DNA of 64,000 nucleotides from Acinetobacter sp. B51(2017). Its GTDB lineage: Bacteria; Pseudomonadota; Gammaproteobacteria; Pseudomonadales; Moraxellaceae. A model generated the notes under the pieces. It was not told the DNA's origin, ran no database searches, and saw nothing but the letters and a program-made list of their open reading frames with translations. Position numbers and translations under genes: made by a program. The stretch covers positions 1 through 64,000 of the forward strand of contig NZ_PJRJ01000002.1 of the NCBI RefSeq assembly GCF_003711395.1, read 5' to 3'. Below, piece by piece: positions 8,249 to 16,644 of this stretch (its first letter is position 1; every line of letters begins with the position of its first letter).

Positions 8249-8818
8249 AAAAAAAATACCGAGAATAAAATTATGAAATTAACTAAGATTATGCCATAAG
8301 CAGCTTAATTTGTGTAAAAAAATGCTGAAAAAAAAGCCATGTTTTTTGCATGAATTTACATGCTGTAACCTAAGCCTAAAAGAGCTGTGTCGCATGACAG
8401 CAACTGAGCAATAAATCAATTTGGTCTATTTATTTTGCTGAAAAAATACCCCGAGCGAAGCGGGCTCAGAAAGCAAAATTATGTTTAAAAAATTGAATAA
8501 AAAGCCAAAACAAGAGCTAAAAAAGCCCTTTAAGACTTAGGTCTAATGATTAAAAAAAAGCCAATAAAATAAAATATCTTAAAAATAAAAATTATATAAA
8601 ACAATTACTTATTTTGTATTATCACGCAAAATATACGACTTTTAGCTACATATTTTTTAAATAAATAATGATAATTCTTGCAGACTATTGGATTAAATTT
8701 TTTAAGCAATCTAATCTGTATTCAATGCAACGAAGCGCTCATAATCTAAACAAGTACATGAGGGTAAGATTTTAGCAAATCGTTGAGAAAAGTCCTAAAA
8801 TTAATACAGGGAAATATC
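8249..8818. other. Long AT-rich intergenic region between LysR gene and aceA
   Basis: 570 bp without a credible gene. It must hold the promoters of both divergent genes. It contains a structured element at 8432-8479 (listed separately) and a small inverted repeat AGAC-TTAG-GTCT near 8532-8543. The rest is A/T tracts. I could not pick a convincing -35/-10 pair for aceA. Confidence 0.6.
8432..8479. repeat. Imperfect stem-loop in the aceA upstream region
   Basis: Outer arms ATTTTGCT (8432-8439) and AGCAAAAT (8472-8479) enclose a GC-rich core in which GAGC (8453-8456) pairs with GCTC (8464-8467), or alternatively CCCG with CGGG. The GC-rich core stands out in very AT-rich DNA. It has no T run, so it is not a standard terminator; it could be an operator, a leader structure or a small mobile palindrome. 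Confidence 0.4.
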
Positions 8819-10420
8819 ATGACTACATATCAAACAGCGATTGATGCAATCCGCGAATTAAAAGCAAAATTCGGCAACACATGGGCAGACATCTCTCCTG
8901 AAGATGCGGCTCGTATGCAACTTCAAAACCGTTTTAAAACTGGTTTAGACATCGCGAAATACACAGCTGCGATTATGCGTCGTGATATGGCTGCTTATGA
9001 TGCTGACTCTAGCAAATACACACAATCACTAGGCTGCTGGCACGGTTTTATCGCTCAGCAAAAAATGATTGCCAACAAAAAATACTTCGGTACAACTGAA
9101 CGTCGCTACATTTACCTTTCTGGTTGGATGGTTGCAGCACTTCGCTCTGAATTCGGTCCTTTACCAGACCAATCTATGCACGAAAAAACCTCTGTTCCTG
9201 CATTGATCGAAGAAATCTACACTTTCTTACGTCAAGCTGACGCAAAAGAATTAAACGACTTATTCCGCGCACTTAAAAAAGCGCAAGAAGCGGGCGACAC
9301 AGCAAAAGCTGCTGAAATCACCTCTCAAATCGACAACTTCCAAACTCACGTTGTACCAATTATTGCCGACATCGACGCTGGTTTCGGTAACGAAGAAGCG
9401 ACTTACCTTTTAGCTAAGAAAATGATCGAAGCGGGTGCTTGTGCGCTACAAATCGAAAACCAAGTTTCTGATGCGAAACAATGTGGTCACCAAGCGGGTA
9501 AAGTAACAGTTCCACACGAAGACTTCATCGCAAAAATCCACGCACTTCGCTATGCATTCTTAGAAATGGGTCTAGACGACGGTATCATCGTTGCGCGTAC
9601 TGACTCTGAAGGCGCTGACTTGACTCAAAAAATCCCAGTGGTTAAAGAGCCAGGCGACATCGCTTCTCAATACATCAGCTACTTAGACACTCAAGAAATT
9701 GACATCTCTGAAGCAACTGAAGACGAAATCCTGATCAAGCGTGATGGTAAACTTCACCGTCCTAAACGTCTTGCTTCTGGCTTGTACCAATTCCGTGAAG
9801 GTACGCAAATTGACCGCGTTGTACTTGACTGTGTAACAAGCCTTCAAAACGGTGCTGACCTTCTTTGGATCGAAACTGCGACGCCTAACGTAGCTGAAAT
9901 CGCTCACATGGTAAACCGTGTACGTGAAGTTGTGCCAAATGCGAAACTTGTTTACAACAACTCTCCATCGTTCAACTGGACTCTAAACTTCCGTCAACAA
10001 GCGTACGACCGTTGGGTTGCTGAAGGTAAAGACGTATCTGCATACGACCGTGCTAAGTTAATGAGCGCTGAATACGACAACTCTGAATTAGCTGCTGAAG
10101 CTGACGAAAAAGTTCGTACATTCCAAGCAGATGCTTCTCGTGAAGCAGGTGTATTCCACCACTTGATCACACTTCCGACTTACCACACTGCAGCACTTTC
10201 TACTCACGAACTTGCGCAAGGTTACTTCGGTTCTGAAGGTATGTTGGCTTATGTTGCTGGCGTACAACGTAAAGAAATCCGTGGCGGTATCGCTTGTGTG
10301 AAACACCAAGCAATGGCGGGTTCTGACATCGGTGACGACCACAAAGAAATCTTCGCTGGTGACAACGCGCTTAAAGCGGGTGACGATGCGAAAAACACAA
10401 TGAACCAATTCTCTGCTTAA
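8819..10420 (+). CDS. aceA: Isocitrate lyase (long, Pseudomonas-type)
   Basis: 533 residues. Cleaves isocitrate to glyoxylate and succinate, the first step of the glyoxylate shunt for growth on acetate and fatty acids; cytoplasmic. The catalytic region is KQCGHQAGKV (Cys near 222), preceded by IDAGFGNEEATYLLAKKMI and by the substrate-binding LGCWHGFIAQQ stretch; the late NNSPSFNW motif is also present. The length fits the roughly 530-residue form rather than the 430-residue enterobacterial one. I chose the ATG at 8819 (CAGGGA at 8807-8812); the frame is open 36 nt further upstream without a ribosome site. Codon use is strongly biased, as for a highly expressed gene. Malate synthase is not in the window. 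Confidence 0.95.
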   Translation: MTTYQTAIDAIRELKAKFGNTWADISPEDAARMQLQNRFKTGLDIAKYTAAIMRRDMAAYDADSSKYTQSLGCWHGFIAQQKMIANKKYFGTTERRYIYLSGWMVAALRSEFGPLPDQSMHEKTSVPALIEEIYTFLRQADAKELNDLFRALKKAQEAGDTAKAAEITSQIDNFQTHVVPIIADIDAGFGNEEATYLLAKKMIEAGACALQIENQVSDAKQCGHQAGKVTVPHEDFIAKIHALRYAFLEMGLDDGIIVARTDSEGADLTQKIPVVKEPGDIASQYISYLDTQEIDISEATEDEILIKRDGKLHRPKRLASGLYQFREGTQIDRVVLDCVTSLQNGADLLWIETATPNVAEIAHMVNRVREVVPNAKLVYNNSPSFNWTLNFRQQAYDRWVAEGKDVSAYDRAKLMSAEYDNSELAAEADEKVRTFQADASREAGVFHHLITLPTYHTAALSTHELAQGYFGSEGMLAYVAGVQRKEIRGGIACVKHQAMAGSDIGDDHKEIFAGDNALKAGDDAKNTMNQFSA

Positions 10421-10440
10421 TTTTAAGCTTTGATGGACCC

Positions 10441-10468
10441 AAAAAACCCAGCCTAGGCTGGGTTTTTT
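10441..10468. terminator. Bidirectional terminator of aceA and the NlpE-like gene
   Basis: A13-bp perfect stem (10441-10453 with 10456-10468; core ACCCAGCC/GGCTGGGT) with A and T runs on the two sides, between convergent genes. Confidence 0.85.
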
Positions 10469-10484
10469 AATGGGTGTTGTAAAA

Positions 10485-10955
10485 TTACATCTCTTTCATC
10501 AGTTTATAATTGAGCTTGGTATCTAATGCTTGACCAGTTTGCATCTCCCGTAGCTCAATGTAATTGTCACCAATAAAGAATTTACGTTTTTGGCCTTGCT
10601 CGTCTAAAGTAATGATATTGCTTTGATCAGCATCAAAGCTAAATGTGCCTTTGGCCTTAAACTCATTGCCTTGCTTGCCTAAATATTCCTCAGTCAGTTC
10701 ATAAGTATTATTGGCTTTCAGCTCAAGTTCAGTCTCAATGCCTTCACAATCGGCACACGGTAAAAGCCCTTTATAGTCACCGACCCAATTTAAGTCATTG
10801 GCACTAGTAGGCATACTTGCGGGTTGATTTTGAGTGGTTGTAGCTGTCGTGGTCGTAGCATCCGCAGCTGGATCGACCTTATCAGCCGGTTTTGAACAAG
10901 CAGTAAGTGCAAATGCAGAGAGCGCCAATGCACACAGAGTTATTTTAGTTTTCAT
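10485..10955 (-). CDS. NlpE-like copper-resistance/envelope-stress lipoprotein
   Basis: 156 residues. Lipoprotein signal with lipobox LTAC (Cys20), then a low-complexity Thr/Ala linker and a single NlpE N-terminal-type domain (about 55-156) with the conserved WVGDYKGLLPCADCEGIE start, including the CxxC pair, and the YxLTEEYLG pattern. In Escherichia coli NlpE signals surface contact and copper stress to CpxA; the second OB-fold domain is missing here, as is common in non-enteric relatives. Outer-membrane anchored by prediction. Monocistronic. Confidence 0.8.
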   Translation of the reverse strand: MKTKITLCALALSAFALTACSKPADKVDPAADATTTTATTTQNQPASMPTSANDLNWVGDYKGLLPCADCEGIETELELKANNTYELTEEYLGKQGNEFKAKGTFSFDADQSNIITLDEQGQKRKFFIGDNYIELREMQTGQALDTKLNYKLMKEM

Positions 10956-11152
10956 AATATATTCCTAATTTAAAGTGTCTGTAGCCCATTTAGCTTGCCT
11001 TGAAGGTTGGCAATATAAAACAGCGCTTTTGTGCAAACTTTGTTATAGCGTGATTAAATAAGCCGTATATTGGTAAAAGATGCTAAAAAATAAAAGCTGT
11101 ATCTCCTATTGAAGCTTGCTAGAATCGGCGCGATTAAAATTGAGGTAGGATC

Positions 11153-11731
11153 ATGTTTGAAAAGTTAGCAGAACGTAGTTTAAATGCGCTAGGCTGGGAA
11201 ATAGACAATCATTGGCCACTCGATTTAGAACAATGTGTGATGATTGCAGCACCGCATACCAGTAATTGGGATGCACTCTATGCACGCCTAGCCTTAAAAG
11301 CGCTAGGCGTCAATGTACGCATTACCATTAAAGACAGTTATATGAAACTACCATTTGGACCTTTTGTGCGGGCAATGGGTGGGATTGGCATTAACCGTGC
11401 GCCAAAGCGGGCAGGTGAGCAACGCCCCAGCATGGTTCAAGTTATGTCTGATTTATTTAAAACCCATCCCAAATTGGTGATGTTGGTGACTCCAGAAGGC
11501 ACACGTTCACGCCAAGAGCATTGGAAAACTGGTTTTTATCATATTGCAGTGAATGCAGGTGTGCCGATTGCGCTGGCCTATATGGATTACGCCAAGCAAA
11601 AAACTGGGGTAGGCAAGATTATTTACCCAAGTGGTGATATGCAGCAAGATATGCGCGAAATTATGCAATTTTATGCACAAATCTCTCCAAAATTCCCACA
11701 AGATTTTAGTGTTGATCAGCGCTATTTATAA
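11153..11731 (+). CDS. PlsC-like 1-acyl-glycerol-3-phosphate acyltransferase family protein
   Basis: 192 residues. The acyltransferase motifs are in order: HTSNWD (HX4D, residues 35-40), the GGIGINRAPKR block, then TPEGTRSR with the EGTR substrate-binding motif. Family members transfer acyl groups to lysophosphatidate or other lysolipids at the inner-membrane face. It is shorter than PlsC proper (about 240 residues) and has no evident N-terminal membrane helix, so it is a paralogue and the acceptor is uncertain. TAGGATC precedes the ATG. Monocistronic with a hairpin terminator. Confidence 0.85.
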   Translation: MFEKLAERSLNALGWEIDNHWPLDLEQCVMIAAPHTSNWDALYARLALKALGVNVRITIKDSYMKLPFGPFVRAMGGIGINRAPKRAGEQRPSMVQVMSDLFKTHPKLVMLVTPEGTRSRQEHWKTGFYHIAVNAGVPIALAYMDYAKQKTGVGKIIYPSGDMQQDMREIMQFYAQISPKFPQDFSVDQRYL

Positions 11732-11736
11732 AAAAG

Positions 11737-11760
11737 CAGGGCTGATAAGCCCTGTTTTTT
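11737..11760. terminator. Hairpin terminator between acyltransferase and small lipoprotein gene
   Basis: CAGGGCT (11737-11743), loop GATA, AGCCCTG (11748-11754), flanked by A and T runs; usable from both sides. Confidence 0.8.
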
Positions 11761-12086
11761 TAATCTGTTTGTAGAGGAATACCACCTAAGGCCTGACAGG
11801 CGCTGTGATACTTCTTGTATTGTTCCTCAACCACGTTAGACAAAGACAGATGCAAATCATAGTCACCATTTTTATAAGCAGCAATATACTGCTCAGCCTT
11901 TTTACGGCTAAGTGCTAAACTTTGCTCGTGGTAAGTGGTAATCGCACTATGCGCAATTTGATGATTTTCCACATTCTGGCATTGAAACTGCGCCAATAAC
12001 GCTTCTGCACGTTGAATTTCTTGTGATGTGCCAAATATGCAGCCACTCAGCAGCAGGGCAATGCTGAATATAAAGCTAAGTTTCAT
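11760..12086 (-). CDS. Small hypothetical lipoprotein
   Basis: 108 residues from the ATG at 12086; a TTG 6 nt upstream also keeps the frame. Signal peptide with lipobox LSGC (Cys16), then a mostly helical, charged mature part with two Cys residues (QFQCQN and HSACQALGG) that could form a disulfide. I do not recognise a family. It is convergent with the acyltransferase gene, and its stop abuts the shared terminator. Confidence 0.7.
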   Translation of the reverse strand: MKLSFIFSIALLLSGCIFGTSQEIQRAEALLAQFQCQNVENHQIAHSAITTYHEQSLALSRKKAEQYIAAYKNGDYDLHLSLSNVVEEQYKKYHSACQALGGIPLQTD

Positions 12087-12666
12087 GAGCAATATTTAAA
12101 CAAAATGATGGCTGCAATTGTATAAACAAATACAGCTGAAAAAGTGGCTTTAGTTTATCAATTGGTCAAAAAATAAGATGTTATTCACATAAAACTGACA
12201 TTTGTCTTTAATATTTAACTCAATCACCATCTGCAAGCAAATTTTGATCCATCACCGCTTGTGCAGAGGGAGCTAAAAATATCACTATGGCTACAGCAAA
12301 ATCCTGAGGTATGGGGAGCTTTTGTCGTGGGGTGGGTGCTGCACACTGCATCAGTATTCAAACTAAAATTGATGTAAAGTATTGTCGATCACTGAAGTGA
12401 TCACCTGACCAAAATGCTGTTTGGCTGTGGCAAATAAAAGCCTTAACTTGTACTTGATCTGTGACATCTGCGTAATAAATGAATAGCTGTTCTGGGAACT
12501 CTCTCTTTTTATGGATTCTTTTAGAGGGAGAAAAATATAAATAACTCTTATTTTTTTTAAATGGTTGATTTTGCATATTTTTTGCAAAATCCATCCTCGT
12601 TTAAAAGTGCCAAAATTTTAAGATAAAATACATCAAGTCAGTGAGCAATCTCACGGCGTATTTATG
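12087..12666. other. Intergenic region, no confident gene
   Basis: 580 bp. A plus-strand frame is open from 12219 to 12377 and reads like protein (Trp-rich, NPEVWGAFVVGWVLHTASVF) but has no ATG before its last codon, so it may be the remains of a gene or a GTG-initiated peptide (GTG at 12261). Minus-strand frames around 12358-12594 have no family resemblance and poor codon use. GTGAG-CAAT-CTCAC at 12640-12653 is a short inverted repeat. Confidence 0.5.
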
Positions 12667-13410
12667 TTAAAGCATGTTTCTTAAACTGGTCATCGTTAAG
12701 AATAACCCCGAAGAAAACAATAAACCCAATACGACTTGTTTAAAGCGTTGTTCCGAGATTTGATAAAATAAACGTGCGCCTAAAATGGCTGGTAAACTCA
12801 CTGTCAATAATAACACTGCTATATAAGGCAGATGGGTGCTGCTTAATGTACCTTGGATAAGATAAACTGTTAGGGTAAACACCTGAATAGCAAAATTAAA
12901 ATGTCTTAAAATATAACGCTGCTCAAGTTTAGGCAGTTGTTTGAGCATCACCCAAACCGATGGTAAAGCACCGCAAAATCCGCCTAAACCACCCAAAATG
13001 CCTGCTAAAAAGCCAATTATGCTATCAGCAATCCGTCCGCTTTTTTGTAAAGCTTGTATTTTTGGATTAATCAGCATCATGGGTGTCCAGAGTAATAAAA
13101 AGATCCCTAAGGTTAAGCGAAAGGCCTGTGCATTCACGAGATCTAGTAAATAAGTCCCCAAAGGCACGGCAACTAAACCAGCTAGCATATAGGGTAAAAC
13201 GATTTTTCTACTCAGTTGTAAGCTGGTTTTTTCTTGCAGCATAGAAATGATATGGCACCATACTGAAGCAAACACCACCAAAGGTGCTGCTAATTGCGGT
13301 GGTAGCGCCCAAATCCAAAACGACATGGCAATTAAGGCAAAGGCAAAGCCAGTTAAGCCCTGAATAAAGCCAGCTATCAAGGCGCCCACAATAAATAAGC
13401 TGTATAGCAT
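12667..13410 (-). CDS. TauE/SafE-family (TSUP) membrane transporter
   Basis: 247 residues, about eight membrane helices in two repeats. The first repeat starts GALIAGFIQGLTGFAF and the second IIGFLAGILGGLGGFCGA; these paired Gly-rich entry motifs are the TauE/SafE signature. Members export or import sulfite, sulfoacetate or other organic anions across the inner membrane; the substrate here cannot be read from the sequence. Monocistronic; the ATG at 13410 starts directly on the first helix. Confidence 0.85.
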   Translation of the reverse strand: MLYSLFIVGALIAGFIQGLTGFAFALIAMSFWIWALPPQLAAPLVVFASVWCHIISMLQEKTSLQLSRKIVLPYMLAGLVAVPLGTYLLDLVNAQAFRLTLGIFLLLWTPMMLINPKIQALQKSGRIADSIIGFLAGILGGLGGFCGALPSVWVMLKQLPKLEQRYILRHFNFAIQVFTLTVYLIQGTLSSTHLPYIAVLLLTVSLPAILGARLFYQISEQRFKQVVLGLLFSSGLFLTMTSLRNML

Positions 13411-13597
13411 TGTGTCTGCTCATGAAAAGCGCTGAGTGTAATAGAGTTTACTTGTCGTGTTTAAGCAAATTGTGAACATGCTCAGCACGAAAACATATAA
13501 AGCAGCAATTTTTGCACTAGATCACAACACAAGCTGCTTAGAATCTAGCATTTTTTCTTGAATAATAAGGAGCTAACATCAGCAAAAGGAAGTTGTC

Positions 13598-13807
13598 ATG
13601 TTAAAACAATTCTTTATTGTGGTAGTCATGGGCACTATGCTTAGTGGTTGTATCATTGGGCCTTATGATGATCATCCGCGTGGTCAATATCATCAAAAAT
13701 ATGATGCTAAAAGGCATGGCGAAGGACGTTATAAAAATGCGCATAAACGTGAGTGGAATCGTTCAGAGCGACGTTATGAGCAGCGTCAAGGCGATTATCG
13801 ACGTTAA
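13598..13807 (+). CDS. Small lipoprotein, basic mature domain
   Basis: 69 residues. Signal peptide with lipobox LSGC (Cys18), then a very hydrophilic, basic, Tyr/His/Arg-rich mature part (HPRGQYHQKY, NRSERRYEQRQGDYRR). AAAAGGAAG precedes the ATG at good distance and a strong terminator follows, so it is a real short gene. I do not recognise a family; small basic lipoproteins of this kind are common in Acinetobacter and their role is unknown. Confidence 0.75.
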   Translation: MLKQFFIVVVMGTMLSGCIIGPYDDHPRGQYHQKYDAKRHGEGRYKNAHKREWNRSERRYEQRQGDYRR

Positions 13808-13836
13808 AAAAAGGCTGCATGACGCAGCCTTTTTTT
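13806..13836. terminator. Bidirectional hairpin terminator (small lipoprotein gene / rsmD)
   Basis: 13-bp stem with core AAGGCTGC/GCAGCCTT (13806-13818 with 13824-13836), loop ATGAC, A run before and T run after. Overlaps the end of rsmD. Confidence 0.85.
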
Positions 13837-14389
13837 ATAGTTGTTTTTTATATAAACCAGCACGTACGGTGCCCGCTTTAGTATTTTTGATGAGTTGCCA
13901 AGAAGTTGGTAGCTGTAACTGCGTTAAATCACGGTCTGCTTCAACATAAATCAAAGCTTGATCACTGATGAGCGGATCGGCGAGCGTGGCCAATTCTGTC
14001 CATAAATCTAAGCTATAAGGTGGATCTAAAAATACCAAGTCAAACTGTTCTTTTAAGCTGGTTAAAGTCTGCTGCGCCGTGCTGATTTTAAGTTTGGCAC
14101 GTTGATTGGTGACTTTAAGCAGCTCTAAATTATCTTTTAAAAATTTAGCTTGGCTTGCATTTGGCTCAATCATCAGCACCGAAGCAGCACCGCGTGATAA
14201 GGCTTCAAAGCTTAAAGCGCCAGAGCCCGCACATAGGTCTAGCACATGCGCATTTTGTACATCCCACATTAACCAGTTAAATAAGGTTTCGCGCACACGA
14301 TCTGGGGTGGGGCGTAGTCCTTCAATACTCGCAAAAGGCAATTGGCGACGTTTCCAATCACCGCCAATAATACGCAGTTGATTTTTCAT
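13835..14389 (-). CDS. rsmD: 16S rRNA (guanine(966)-N2)-methyltransferase
   Basis: 184 residues. Starts with the family hallmark LRIIGGDWKRRQL and RPTPDRVRETLFNWL, then the SAM-binding motif VLDLCAGSGALSFEALSRGA and the catalytic FLDPPY for N2-guanine methylation. It modifies G966 of 16S rRNA in the 30S subunit. Lies 5 nt downstream of the mrdA stop and so is probably cotranscribed with it. Length is normal for the family. Confidence 0.93.
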   Translation of the reverse strand: MKNQLRIIGGDWKRRQLPFASIEGLRPTPDRVRETLFNWLMWDVQNAHVLDLCAGSGALSFEALSRGAASVLMIEPNASQAKFLKDNLELLKVTNQRAKLKISTAQQTLTSLKEQFDLVFLDPPYSLDLWTELATLADPLISDQALIYVEADRDLTQLQLPTSWQLIKNTKAGTVRAGLYKKQL

Positions 14390-14394
14390 AAAAC

Positions 14395-16365
14395 TTAATC
14401 TCGTTGTGTCGCAGTTGGCAGCGCACTTTGATCTGCTTGTAAGATGTTGTTGCCACTTGGTAATTCACTTGGTTTAAGACCCGCGGTCATTAAACCACCA
14501 CTAATTTGAGCGGCACTTGGACGAATCGGATCTTTTTCGCGCTTGAGTAACCAATAGTCAAACACAGGACGGGCCAGGGCAGTGGCGGCGCTACCGCCAC
14601 GACCATTTTCTAAAATGACAGCAATGGCAATTTCAGGTTTTTCAGCAGGGGCAAAGCCGACAAATAAACCATGATCAAGCTGTCGGTCGGTGAGTAGTGC
14701 TTCGTTATAGCGTTTACCTTGGGCAATACTTTTTACCTGTGCAGTCCCTGTTTTAGCTGCAATTTGGTATTGTAAGCCTGATTTAATGCCTTTACCTGTA
14801 CCCGACTGAATCACATCCACCATTGCGGCACGCATTTTAATCCAATCTTCGGGTTTGCCATTAAAGTCAATTTTGCCATGCGTCCCATTATGGACTTTAA
14901 AGTTTTTGGCACCGCGACTTTCACGTAAGACATGCGGGGTAACTTTAGAGCCTTGGTTGGCGGTAATAGCGGTGGCCATAGCAAGCTGTAATGGGGTCGA
15001 AGTAAAGGCACCTTGCCCAATACTCACCGAAATGGTTTCACCTTTGAGCCATTTAGCCTCGCGGGTACGCATTTTCCATTCTGGGTTTGGATATAAGCCG
15101 CTACTCTCACTCGGTAAATCAATACCAGTTTTCTCACCAAAGCCAAATTGGCGCATCCATGTATTCATTTTCTCAATGCCCATGCGATACGACAACACAT
15201 AAAAATAGGTGTCACAAGAAACTACCTGTGCTTTATGCATATTGACACTGCCATGACCAGATTTTTTATGGTCACGGAAACGGTGGCTATCGCCCGGTAA
15301 AGTAAAGTAACCTGGATCTGAAATGGCAGTTTGCCAATCGACATAACCATAATGAATCCCGCCTAAACCAAACATGGGTTTAATGGTTGAACCAGGTGGA
15401 TATACCCCCTGTACAGCACGGTTATACAAAGGCTGATCGAGGTTGTCGCGTAACGCGGCATAATTGGTGGTGCTAATCCCAGTTACAAATAAATTGGGGT
15501 TAAAACTTGGACTAGACACTAAAGCTAACACTTCACCTGTATTGGGATCCATGGCCACAATTGCCCCACGACGACCTGCCAATTGTTCCGATGCCACCAT
15601 TTGTAAGCCATAATCTAAAGATAAAAATAGATCATTACCACGAATCGGATCTTTACGGCCTAAATGACGTAATACATTACCAAAGGCATCGGCTTCGACG
15701 GATTCATTTCCCGGTACGCCGTGTAATAAATCTTCATAGGATTTCTCGACGCCAATTTTACCAATCAGGTTGGTGCCCGCGTAGGCATCTTTATCAATCT
15801 TTTTTAATTCTTTATCGTTGATACGCCCGACATAACCAATCACATGTGCAAACAATTCGCCATGCGGATAATAGCGCGTCATTTGTGTTTCAATATTCAC
15901 CCCCGGAAATTGATATTTAATTTCACTAAATTGGGCAATATCTTGTTCGGTTAAATTCAGTTTAATTGCTACACGTTCAGTTTTACGTGAGGTCTTAATG
16001 CGGCTTTGAAAGCCTTTAATATCGTCTTCGGTTAAATTTAACACTGGGGTTAAACGCGCTAAGGTTGCGTCTATATCATCTACATCGGCACGACTTAAGG
16101 TGGCTGAAAATACAGGATAGTTATCGGCCAATAAAATCCCATTACGGTCGTAAATATAGCCACGCGCGGGAGCTAAAGGCTGTAAACGAATGCGGTTTTT
16201 GTCAGACGCAGTACTAAATTCTTCATAGCTGATAATCTGCAAGTAGGCATAACGTGAAACCAACAGGATTAAAAAGAACAGCACAATCCCCATAGAAATA
16301 AAAACGCGATTGCGAAAAATGCGCTTTTCTAGTTGAACATCTTTAAGGGGCAAGTGCTGTTTCAT
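14395..16365 (-). CDS. mrdA: Penicillin-binding protein 2 (rod-shape transpeptidase)
   Basis: 656 residues. A single membrane helix (about 22-42), then the PBP dimerisation domain (RGYIYDRNGILLADN) and a transpeptidase domain with the active-site motif GSTIKP, the SCD form of the second motif, and KTGTAQ. PBP2 crosslinks peptidoglycan with RodA during elongation and is the mecillinam target. I start at the ATG at 16365; the frame also runs 6 nt upstream to a TTG. rsmD follows by 5 nt; rodA is not adjacent here. Confidence 0.93.
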   Translation of the reverse strand: MKQHLPLKDVQLEKRIFRNRVFISMGIVLFFLILLVSRYAYLQIISYEEFSTASDKNRIRLQPLAPARGYIYDRNGILLADNYPVFSATLSRADVDDIDATLARLTPVLNLTEDDIKGFQSRIKTSRKTERVAIKLNLTEQDIAQFSEIKYQFPGVNIETQMTRYYPHGELFAHVIGYVGRINDKELKKIDKDAYAGTNLIGKIGVEKSYEDLLHGVPGNESVEADAFGNVLRHLGRKDPIRGNDLFLSLDYGLQMVASEQLAGRRGAIVAMDPNTGEVLALVSSPSFNPNLFVTGISTTNYAALRDNLDQPLYNRAVQGVYPPGSTIKPMFGLGGIHYGYVDWQTAISDPGYFTLPGDSHRFRDHKKSGHGSVNMHKAQVVSCDTYFYVLSYRMGIEKMNTWMRQFGFGEKTGIDLPSESSGLYPNPEWKMRTREAKWLKGETISVSIGQGAFTSTPLQLAMATAITANQGSKVTPHVLRESRGAKNFKVHNGTHGKIDFNGKPEDWIKMRAAMVDVIQSGTGKGIKSGLQYQIAAKTGTAQVKSIAQGKRYNEALLTDRQLDHGLFVGFAPAEKPEIAIAVILENGRGGSAATALARPVFDYWLLKREKDPIRPSAAQISGGLMTAGLKPSELPSGNNILQADQSALPTATQRD

Positions 16366-16644
16366 ACGCAATCGGCTTTGAAATGGAGATCGAAAAAACG
16401 AAGAGGCATATTCTAACGCATATCCATGCCGTTTGCGCCGACCAACCTCAAAAAAGCACCAGATTGTTGACTTTTTCTGAAGTCACTTGGCGCTGATGAG
16501 AGTGTCGTGTTATACATTTTCGCAACATAGCTAGGTGACGACTGCTTAAAAAAATGGTTATGATAGAGCAGCTTAATGCAATCACCCAGAATATTGGCGC
16601 AATTTTTGGCTTAAACCACCCCAAACCATCGTTGGAATCCTTAC

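Noticed and set aside
8432..8479. aceA upstream stem-loop as a terminator
   Set aside because: No T run after either arm and no gene ends nearby.
12358..12594. Two overlapping minus-strand frames in the gap before the TauE/SafE gene
   Set aside because: Poor codon use, no family resemblance, and mutually overlapping frames in AT-rich DNA.
13208..13423. 71-residue frame overlapping the TauE/SafE start
   Set aside because: Alternative frame of the transporter's N-terminal helices.
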